Source of the DNA: Cytophagales bacterium
Lineage (GTDB): Bacteria; Bacteroidota; Bacteroidia; Cytophagales; Cyclobacteriaceae
Assembly: GCA_020063545.1 (NCBI GenBank)
Contig: JAGUUF010000074.1
Span: 1-6,755, forward strand
Direction: 5' to 3'
DNA length: 6,755 nt
The translations under genes were made by a program, and so were the position numbers. The notes beneath the pieces were generated by a model that had not been told where the DNA came from, ran no database searches, and saw only the letters and a program-made list of their open reading frames with translations. Of this stretch, positions 1 through 5,567 are shown piece by piece (position 1 is the first letter of the stretch; the number at the start of each line of letters is the position of its first letter).

Positions 1-2
1 CA

Positions 3-950
3 CCGGTACTTAGCGCAGGGCCGCTAAGCGATTCAGTACCGTCATCGCTGGCCAGCCTGGAGCGTAAATTTTTTACACTACCCGACACTCCGCCAAAAGC
101 ACTGTTTACTTCTTCAGCCGACTCGGCTTTCTTAAAGATATACCTCCGTGTGAATACACGTGATACATTGGTAAGCAAACCCGATTTTCAACTTAACGAT
201 TCCAGTTATGTTGAGAGTGTCTTTAAAGATTACTACGCATATGACGATGGCAGTGCCGAATATGCAGCCGGCCTAACCCAGGCCGGCAACATGGCCGCAT
301 ACCGCTTTGTGCTAAGAGCCTCCGGACAGGATACACTGAATGGAGGGTATATCCATTATCCTTATACAGGGGCGGTAAGCCCGAACATCGTTACCCTGAT
401 GGTTTGGCGGAGCCAAAACGGAAAACCTGGCGCGCTGCTTACCGAACAAACCATACCCGTCAGGCGCGAAGCGAACAGCAAATTCACTGCGTTTACCCTT
501 AACCCGGCAGTGATCGTAAAAGACACCGTGTTCATCGGCTGGCATCAGGGATCGGCAGGATTAGTGCGCATCGGGCTCGATACCAGTCATGACTCCGGCA
601 ATCAGATGTATGTGAACACTACCGGAACATGGATGGTAAACGACCTGGTTATCGGCAGCCTGATGATAAGGCCCCGCTTTGGTACGGGCGAAATAGTAAC
701 TTCACTTCCTGAAGAACCGGCACCCGTGGTTGATCTTTATCCGAACCCGAGCATAGGCGAATTTTACCTGAAAGGCGAAGTAACAAGCATCGAAGTTTTT
801 TCCATTACCGGGCAACGGGTTGAGATACAAACCTCGCAAGCGGATTCAGAAACCCTCGTTCGGGCAATATCCGCGCAACCCGGCCTATACCTGGTTCGCT
901 ACCGGACCGGCCGATTTACTCAAACAAAAAAAGTGTTGATTACCCATTAG
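3..950 (+). CDS. T9SS type A sorting domain protein, 5'-truncated
   Basis: This is the C-terminal 315 residues of a secreted or cell-surface protein. The frame is open to the left edge without a stop, and the text before the GTG at 150 (ending FLKIYLRVNTRDTL) reads as continuous protein, so that GTG is internal and the true start lies outside the window. Visible residues 75-230 form a beta-rich region with the motif YYAYDDGSAEYAAG, which I recognise from large Bacteroidota exported proteins but cannot assign a function. Residues about 243-315 are a type A T9SS sorting domain: the opening VVDLYPNPSIGEF, the middle VFSITGQRV and the closing GLYLVRY...KKVLITH are all diagnostic. In this family the tail directs passage through the outer membrane and is then cleaved, often with attachment to surface lipopolysaccharide. 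The gene converges on the protease gene with a 3-bp gap. Catalytic function, if any, would lie in the unseen N-terminal part. Confidence 0.9.
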   Translation, partial: PVLSAGPLSDSVPSSLASLERKFFTLPDTPPKALFTSSADSAFLKIYLRVNTRDTLVSKPDFQLNDSSYVESVFKDYYAYDDGSAEYAAGLTQAGNMAAYRFVLRASGQDTLNGGYIHYPYTGAVSPNIVTLMVWRSQNGKPGALLTEQTIPVRREANSKFTAFTLNPAVIVKDTVFIGWHQGSAGLVRIGLDTSHDSGNQMYVNTTGTWMVNDLVIGSLMIRPRFGTGEIVTSLPEEPAPVVDLYPNPSIGEFYLKGEVTSIEVFSITGQRVEIQTSQADSETLVRAISAQPGLYLVRYRTGRFTQTKKVLITH

Positions 951-951
951 C

Positions 952-993
952 CATTATTTCAGTTCGATAGGATTGAGACTGAACGAAATAATG
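952..993. repeat. Inverted repeat at convergent gene junction
   Basis: The left arm CATTATTTC-A-GTTC (952-965) is complementary to GAACGAAATAATG (981-993). This gives 13 paired bases, one bulged A (961) and a 15-nt loop. The repeat starts 2 bases after the stop of the plus-strand T9SS gene and contains the stop codon and last codons of the minus-strand protease gene. An alternative 6-bp pairing (TTCAGT 958-963 with ACTGAA 978-983) overlaps it. Neither side has a clear T tract, so it is not a textbook rho-independent terminator. A bidirectional transcription barrier or 3'-end stabiliser is inferred from position only. Confidence 0.55.
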
Positions 994-1328
994 AAAATAA
1001 TCAGCGCAATCCATCCAAGAAGCTTCCGATTAAAATCAAGCGGCTCCTCAACCTCGGATGGCGGGTGCTGAACGCCAATCAGCCGGCCGAGTACAAACCC
1101 GAATACGAGCCACCCGGAATACCCTTTAACACCCGGAAAACTCCAGCTCAGCAAAAACTGAAATGCAAAAACAACAAGAGCATACATAAGGGTATCGCGC
1201 CACGGCAAGCCCAGGCCGGTAAAGCAGAGGTAAAGAAAAACAACGTATGCCGGTATATAAAACAACAGGTCATTCATGGGCTGACCTGCGTAAACAATAC
1301 CCAGCCCGGCATAAAACATAAACGCCAT
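954..1328 (-). CDS. Site-2 protease, C-terminal membrane part (frameshifted)
   Basis: This 124-codon frame is the C-terminal continuation of the M50 protease encoded at 1270-2067. It begins exactly at the end of the nine-T run and contains about five hydrophobic segments (roughly residues 1-15, 20-40, 45-62, 70-86 and 103-118). It ends with a conserved-looking tail, EEPLDFNRKLLGWIALI, followed by a last hydrophobic stretch. It has no catalytic motif, and I see no ribosome binding site of its own. Its ATG is most likely just the first in-frame Met after the frameshift rather than a real start. Joined after F246 of the N-terminal part, it gives a protein of about 370 residues, which fits the usual size of Bacteroidota site-2 protease family proteins. 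Independent translation is possible but unsupported. Confidence 0.8.
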   Translation of the reverse strand: MAFMFYAGLGIVYAGQPMNDLLFYIPAYVVFLYLCFTGLGLPWRDTLMYALVVFAFQFLLSWSFPGVKGYSGWLVFGFVLGRLIGVQHPPSEVEEPLDFNRKLLGWIALIIFIISFSLNPIELK

Positions 1329-2067
1329 AAAAAAAAACAGAAGCTACCAGCCGATGCCACCGGTACCCAACCAACCCGTAAACCACATGGCCGCCATCCA
1401 ACTGACCAATGGGTAACAAATTAAGACTGGTAAAAATCAGTGCCAGGAAACCCGCAAACAAATACGGGTAGTGCATTATCTCATGCGGGTTAGGCATGCG
1501 CTGCGGGTCGGCAACAAACTTTTCAAAGAATAAAAACAGCAGGTTTTTACCGATAACCACATCGAGTATCTGCTCGTTTGGCTGATAAACATGCTCGGCA
1601 TAATTCAACCCGTATTGTTCGTATTCAGGGTGAACCTGAAAAATATATTCTGCCGGTGGCAGGTTAATGAACCCATAGAACAATACCACCAGCGCCATCA
1701 CAAAGCCTGCCAGCGGCCCGGCAATACCGATATCGAAATTAATACGCATGGAAGGCACCTTGCTCCTCAGCCGGATGATGGCCCCCATTGTACCGATGGA
1801 AAGCGGAAATGGAGGAATCGGAATGTAGTACGGAAGACTGGAGTCAATGTTGTTAAGGCGGGCGGTTATATAATGGCCAAATTCATGCACAGTAAGGATA
1901 AGGATGAACGGAATGGAGAAGTGCATACCACATAAAAAATCCTTCCAGGTAAATTCGCCATAAACCGATTTACCAAACGTCCACTCGGCACCGGCAATAG
2001 TGGTGGTGATGAACGTGGCAACGAAAAGCAATCCCTGGATAAGGCGTATGCGGGTTTCTCTGGTCAT
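1270..2067 (-). CDS. Site-2 protease (M50) N-terminal catalytic part, frameshifted
   Basis: This is an intramembrane zinc metalloprotease of the M50 family, whose members cut membrane-bound substrates such as anti-sigma factors within the lipid bilayer. The zinc-binding motif HEFGH is at residues 61-65 inside a hydrophobic segment, and the second motif NLLPIGQLDGGH is at 216-227, with D224 as the expected third ligand. Other hydrophobic segments lie near residues 10-28, 45-60, 112-133 and 200-220. After VFF (244-246) the frame runs into a 19-residue tail ending RRSAHE that does not resemble the family, while the expected C-terminal membrane region continues in the next frame at 954-1328. The likely intact gene is therefore 954-2067 with one extra T. 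The ATG at 2067 is the only plausible start; it has no Shine-Dalgarno sequence, which is normal in this phylum, and abuts the T tract of the tRNA terminator. The substrate is unknown. Confidence 0.88.
   Translation of the reverse strand: MTRETRIRLIQGLLFVATFITTTIAGAEWTFGKSVYGEFTWKDFLCGMHFSIPFILILTVHEFGHYITARLNNIDSSLPYYIPIPPFPLSIGTMGAIIRLRSKVPSMRINFDIGIAGPLAGFVMALVVLFYGFINLPPAEYIFQVHPEYEQYGLNYAEHVYQPNEQILDVVIGKNLLFLFFEKFVADPQRMPNPHEIMHYPYLFAGFLALIFTSLNLLPIGQLDGGHVVYGLVGYRWHRLVASVFFYGVYVLCRAGYCLRRSAHE
1329..1337 (-). other. Nine-T homopolymer frameshift site in protease gene
   Basis: The coding strand has nine consecutive T (nine A on the plus strand) flanked by GCTTCTG and ATGGCG. The upstream frame reads gtt-ttt-ttt-tat-ggc; the family-like downstream frame reads ttt-ttt-atg-gcg. 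Removing one T (or adding two) joins the halves as ...SVFFMAFMFYAG. It is the longest homopolymer I noticed in the window. It may be a sequencing or assembly error, a phase-variable or inactivating mutation, or a site where transcriptional slippage restores the frame. Confidence 0.8.
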
Positions 2068-2099
2068 AAAACAAAAGGACTCATTCAGGCTGAGTCCTT
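2068..2099 (-). terminator. Rho-independent terminator after tRNA(CAT)
   Basis: On the minus strand, 8 bases past the tRNA CCA end, AAGGACTCA and TGAGTCCTT (plus positions 2091-2099 and 2075-2083) form a perfect 9-bp stem around a 7-nt loop. The stem is followed by a run of T interrupted by one G (TTTTGTTTT, partly shared with the stem). The T-rich side faces only the minus direction, which identifies the tRNA as the terminated gene. The tail touches the protease ATG at 2067, so the same hairpin is the leader of any read-through protease mRNA. Confidence 0.75.
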
Positions 2100-2106
2100 G
2101 ATGTGT

Positions 2107-2183
2107 TGGTGGGCCCAGCAGGGCACGATCCTGCGACCCCCTGATTATGAGTCAGGTGCTCTAACCAGCTGAGCTATGGGCCC
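2107..2183 (-). tRNA. tRNA with CAT anticodon (Ile2-like or elongator Met)
   Basis: A complete cloverleaf can be folded: acceptor GGGCCCA/TGGGCCC, D arm GCTC/GAGC with GG in the loop, anticodon stem CCTGA/TCAGG around loop CTCATAA (anticodon CAT), 5-base variable loop, T stem GCAGG/CCTGC, A73 and an encoded CCA (2107-2109). Initiator tRNA is ruled out because the 1-72 pair is G-C and the anticodon stem lacks the three G-C pairs. The acceptor C4-G69 and C5-G68 pairs match those of E. coli tRNA-Ile2, whose CAT anticodon is modified to lysidine by TilS to read AUA. Elongator tRNA-Met remains possible. The T-loop reads ATCGTGC instead of the canonical TTCRANY, with A at 54 and T at 58. Confidence 0.95.
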
Positions 2184-2188
2184 TGAAA

Positions 2189-2214
2189 CGGCTGCAATGT
2201 TACGCATTCAGCCG
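2189..2214 (-). other. Imperfect hairpin between T9SS gene and tRNA
   Basis: CGGCTG (2189-2194) pairs with CAGCCG (2209-2214), and inside it AATG (2196-2199) pairs with CATT (2205-2208). The stem thus has ten base pairs with one bulged C and a 5-nt loop. On the minus strand it lies 20 bases after the stop of the large T9SS gene and is followed by only three T before the tRNA, so it is a weak terminator candidate for that gene. It could also influence 5' processing of the tRNA transcript. The structure is visible; its role is inferred. Confidence 0.4.
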
Positions 2215-2225
2215 CGATTGCACAA
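2195..2225 (-). promoter_or_regulatory. Candidate Bacteroidota-type promoter for the tRNA
   Basis: On the minus strand, TTG (2223-2225) is followed after 20 bases by TAACATTG (2195-2202). This matches the Bacteroidota primary promoter pattern TTG / TAnnTTTG with one mismatch in the -7 element. The -7 element ends 11 bases before the first tRNA base, a sensible distance for a short 5' leader. It overlaps the 2189-2214 hairpin, so promoter and upstream-terminator readings compete for the same bases. Confidence 0.4.
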
Positions 2226-2234
2226 TCCGGTGCT

Positions 2235-5200
2235 TCACTTTATCACATGCACCCAACTTTTACAGGCAGCATGGTTGCCGATTTTCACTTCATAAAAATA
2301 AATACCGCTGTCCAGGTCTTTGGCCGCCCAGGTGTTCCGGTAGTCATCTGACTCAAACACCAGCCTGCCCCACCGGTTAACCACTTTTAACCGCACCAAT
2401 ATACCAACCTCGGCTGGCGACTGATACTCCTCACCATACTGGATAAAAAATGTATCGTTATCGCCCGGTGAATCTTCCGGAGTAATTACATTCGGTACTT
2501 TCAAGGTGAATACAGGCAGGATAACACTTTCCTCATAAACGCAGGTTTCCTTAACACCAACCAGTTTCACGTTATAAAAACCGTCACTATTGTAAGCATG
2601 CACGTCTGTTGTTAAATCAGACGTGTATCCATCGCCAAAATCAAAAAAATAGGTTTCACCGGCCTGTTGTATAGTTGAATTGCTAAGCTTTACAGCCGGC
2701 CGCGAAAAGCAGTTGGTTACAAACTCGTGTTTCATTTCCAAATCGATACCCGGAACAACGTTAATCTGCACGGTATCTTTTTTTATACAGCCATCCCCAT
2801 CGGTAATGGTAACAACATATACCGTGGTGTCTTGCGGGTTTATGAAAGGCCGCTGCAAGTTGGATTGAAACGAGCCATCTTCACTAACCCAGTTGTACTG
2901 CACCCCGCCTGTTGCATCAAGCTGGTAATTGGTGTACTGGCAGATGGTGGCATCCTCCTGGGCAACGCCATCATTTTTATAAAACATGATGAGTTTCTGC
3001 ACTGAATCCACCGCGGTGCAGGTGTTCAAATCAATGGCTTTGAGTTTAACCAGGTAGGCTCCTTCCTCCTGGTATTGGTGAAGGAATGACTCTTTGTTGG
3101 TTTTGGTTAGTTTTGTGCCATCGCCTAAATCCCATTCAAAAATTTCCCCGCCAGTGCTGAAGTTCTCAAGCCGCAGCGTATCCGGGTAACAAAGTTGGGC
3201 AATACCCGGCATGGAGAAATCAACCGTGTTAGTTTGCAGCCGTGCCCGAAGCGAAGCCAGGTCGAACTTAAACGCTGCATTGTTGCAACTTAGGCTGTTG
3301 TTGGTGTTCGACCAGGCGCCCGGTGTAGTTGGAAAATCATCGAAACTGCCTCCGCACCCTGCACACACAGCATGATAGACAATACCGCTCTTATCGAAAC
3401 GGCTTGTACCACCGTCAACGTGGGTTGCGGTTTGCGGCCCGCCAAGAAAAGTGGCATATAATAATTCTGAAGCATCTTCCGTGAGAACAATGAAATAAAA
3501 ATCAGAGCCGAACGTTGTTGCCTGCAGGGCATCGGGTGTAACGGGCATGCCCGTGGTGCGGCTGTTTGAAGGCCAGTAACCCCTTGATGTATTGACAAGC
3601 CCGCCCCACCCGGACATGTACAGGTTGTTGCACTCGCTTACCAGGAAGGCTGTAGGTGAAATGTTGGGAATGCCGATACCGGAACCAAACACTGTTGAGA
3701 AAACAAGGGTAGTTAAATCGCCAGAAAGCTTCTGCACAAACTGCCCGCTATTTGCATTTTTATAAACACCTGGCGTTACCGGAATGGAACCTGTGGTCTG
3801 CCCGTACAGATACACATCGCCTGTGGTGCCCACATCAAGAAAGTAAATCTGGTCGTATTGATTGGTGCCGGTATAGGTGGCATGCAACAACGCGGTGCCC
3901 ATTGAGTTAACCAGGGCCATCCAACCATCGGTATTGCCGGCATACGTACTTTGATATGCGCCCGGTGTTATCGGAAAATTCGCACTCGTTGTTCCGCCAC
4001 CCGTGTAAATATTACCGAGGCTGTCAAATTTAATGGTGTAGGCGGCATCATAGTCATTGCCGCCTATAAAGGTTGACCATTCGATTTGCGTAAGTGCGAC
4101 ATTGAGTTTAATTAAAACAGCATCGGTGCCACCACCATTGTAAACCGGGGAGAAACCGTTTACAATTGGGAAGTTTGCCGAAGAAGTAACCGAACTGATA
4201 TACACATTGCCCTGCGCATCCGTAATAATGTCGCCCCGCATTTCATCGCCATAGTTACGGGTAAGCGGGCCTCCCGGCCAGGTGTTAAGGCCATCGTTTG
4301 ATGAACCACCCAGGTAGGTGCAGGCTTTGAGTTGATCGCCTCCGGCACTTATTCTCGCCACAAACATATCCGAACCGTTCGGGTACCGTTCGATCACATC
4401 GGAGAACACGAAGAAACCACCATTAAATGAAGGCCCCACCACACCGGAAGTTATCGGAAAGTCCAGTGAACTGGTGGTTCCGAAAACAAGCAGGTCGCCA
4501 TTACTGTCCATTACCATGCTGTGCGGAGTTTCGTTGCTCGAACCGCCCAGGAAGCTGGCATACAATAACTGGCTTCCGGTTGAATCGTACTTGAGCAGCG
4601 CCACATCGTAGCCGCCCCCATAGGTAGTTTGAAACGCCCCCGGAGTTGCCGGAAATGTTCCACCCAGCGCACTGCGCATAATGCCTGACGAATAAAGTTT
4701 TCCGTTTTCGCCCGGTGTGGCGGTGCTCCCCCAGTTATCGGCTGTACTTCCGGAGAAAGTGGAGAAAATTAACAGCGGATCAATGACCAGCTCGTAACAC
4801 GAATCATAGCCCCTTGGAAACTCTACCTGCAACCGGTCATCAATAAGCCGGTAGCGGCTCGCAATTTCAACCACCTGCCCGTTAATGTGCTGATAGACAT
4901 ATGGCTTTTTTTCAATAAGTGTTCCAACCGAGGTTTTAATAACCAGGTTTCCGTTTTCAAGCACGAGCTGATCGGCACCGCAATACTGAAGTTGAATTGT
5001 TGATGGATCAGCACCGGGCTCAACAATAAAATCGTACTTCAGATCGTGGTTAACTGAACTGATTTTCAAATCAATGCCCGGGTAAACAGAAGCATAGTGA
5101 AGGCCTTTGTAAGCATATGCACGCGATGCCCACATGGATGGGCTATTGCCAAGAAAAAAATTGTAATACTCACCTGCCTGCGCAAAAGGCCTTACCACCG

Positions 5201-5522
5201 GTGCGTGATTTGCATTGAGCAGGTTTATCTGCAATACGTGTCCGTTCCGTTCAGAACGTTCAGTCCATGCCGGATTTCCATTCGCTTCATTTACTGGGGG
5301 CTGGCTTTCAACATGATGATGGTTGGGTATTTCTTCAAGCAATGTAATTTCAAACTGCCAAGGCTTTACAAAAAGTCTTCCACCCGGCACCCGGGCGGCA
5401 AAATCAACCTCACAGGGCCACTGGTTTTTATTTTCGATGAATTTCAGGCCAGGCTGCGCAAGAACAACCGTTACTGAACCCAGTACACACCAGGTGGTAA
5501 TCCAGAGTCGTTTCAACATCAT
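2235..5522 (-). CDS. Secreted SBBP-repeat/PKD protein with T9SS type B tail
   Basis: This 1095-residue exported protein is of a class common in gliding Bacteroidota. Residues 1-22 are a signal peptide (basic LKR, hydrophobic core, cleavage expected after VLA). Residues about 24-250 look like the DUF7948 N-terminal domain (FIENKNQWP start, DLKYDFIVEPGADP later). Residues about 250-755 carry seven SBBP-type units marked by FPxTPGA-like motifs near 290, 355, 451, 516, 580, 659 and 730, with partners such as LLYASFLGGSSN; a seven-bladed propeller is inferred. A PKD domain follows (about 775-845, WDLGDG), then an Ig-like domain (about 850-925), then a second PKD-like domain (about 930-1000, FDFGDG), each with a cysteine pair. 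Residues about 1005-1095 are the type B, gliding-motility-associated sorting domain (VPNVITP, NRWGRLVFE, GIYFYEVK). The first of two adjacent ATGs is used; there is no clear ribosome binding site. It acts outside the cell or on its surface, and its ligand is unknown. Confidence 0.93.
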   Translation of the reverse strand: MMLKRLWITTWCVLGSVTVVLAQPGLKFIENKNQWPCEVDFAARVPGGRLFVKPWQFEITLLEEIPNHHHVESQPPVNEANGNPAWTERSERNGHVLQINLLNANHAPVVRPFAQAGEYYNFFLGNSPSMWASRAYAYKGLHYASVYPGIDLKISSVNHDLKYDFIVEPGADPSTIQLQYCGADQLVLENGNLVIKTSVGTLIEKKPYVYQHINGQVVEIASRYRLIDDRLQVEFPRGYDSCYELVIDPLLIFSTFSGSTADNWGSTATPGENGKLYSSGIMRSALGGTFPATPGAFQTTYGGGYDVALLKYDSTGSQLLYASFLGGSSNETPHSMVMDSNGDLLVFGTTSSLDFPITSGVVGPSFNGGFFVFSDVIERYPNGSDMFVARISAGGDQLKACTYLGGSSNDGLNTWPGGPLTRNYGDEMRGDIITDAQGNVYISSVTSSANFPIVNGFSPVYNGGGTDAVLIKLNVALTQIEWSTFIGGNDYDAAYTIKFDSLGNIYTGGGTTSANFPITPGAYQSTYAGNTDGWMALVNSMGTALLHATYTGTNQYDQIYFLDVGTTGDVYLYGQTTGSIPVTPGVYKNANSGQFVQKLSGDLTTLVFSTVFGSGIGIPNISPTAFLVSECNNLYMSGWGGLVNTSRGYWPSNSRTTGMPVTPDALQATTFGSDFYFIVLTEDASELLYATFLGGPQTATHVDGGTSRFDKSGIVYHAVCAGCGGSFDDFPTTPGAWSNTNNSLSCNNAAFKFDLASLRARLQTNTVDFSMPGIAQLCYPDTLRLENFSTGGEIFEWDLGDGTKLTKTNKESFLHQYQEEGAYLVKLKAIDLNTCTAVDSVQKLIMFYKNDGVAQEDATICQYTNYQLDATGGVQYNWVSEDGSFQSNLQRPFINPQDTTVYVVTITDGDGCIKKDTVQINVVPGIDLEMKHEFVTNCFSRPAVKLSNSTIQQAGETYFFDFGDGYTSDLTTDVHAYNSDGFYNVKLVGVKETCVYEESVILPVFTLKVPNVITPEDSPGDNDTFFIQYGEEYQSPAEVGILVRLKVVNRWGRLVFESDDYRNTWAAKDLDSGIYFYEVKIGNHAACKSWVHVIK

Positions 5523-5567
5523 TAGTAGCTCTGATAATTGACCAAGTTACTGAATTCCTGAAACAGG

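Noticed and set aside
150..152. GTG at 150 as the start of the plus-strand T9SS gene
   Set aside because: The frame is open to the window edge and the upstream residues read as continuous protein, so the gene is truncated rather than starting here.
926..933. A-run near the end of the plus-strand T9SS gene as a second slippage site
   Set aside because: The frame runs straight through it into a normal sorting-domain ending (KKVLITH), so nothing suggests a frameshift.
1065..1935. Plus-strand open frames at 1065-1424 and 1591-1935
   Set aside because: They lie antisense to the protease, are low in recognisable features, and read like reverse shadows of membrane-protein codons.
2107..2183. tRNA as an integration (att) site for a mobile element
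   Set aside because: No integrase, flanking tRNA 3'-end duplication or foreign-looking genes are visible; neighbours look like ordinary core or surface genes.
5154..5160. A-run in the SBBP gene as a slippage site
   Set aside because: The reading frame is intact on both sides with family-like protein, so no slippage is needed.
5097..5541. Plus-strand open frames at 5097-5477 and 5323-5541
   Set aside because: They are antisense to the strongly supported signal peptide and N-terminal domain of the SBBP gene; no family resemblance.
5523..5567. Promoter or terminator in the 45-bp gap before the SBBP gene
   Set aside because: TAACTTGG resembles a -7 box with one mismatch but has no TTG at the right distance. 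The CCTG-TTT-CAGG hairpin has a 4-bp stem and no T tract. CTGAATTC is only a short chance palindrome.
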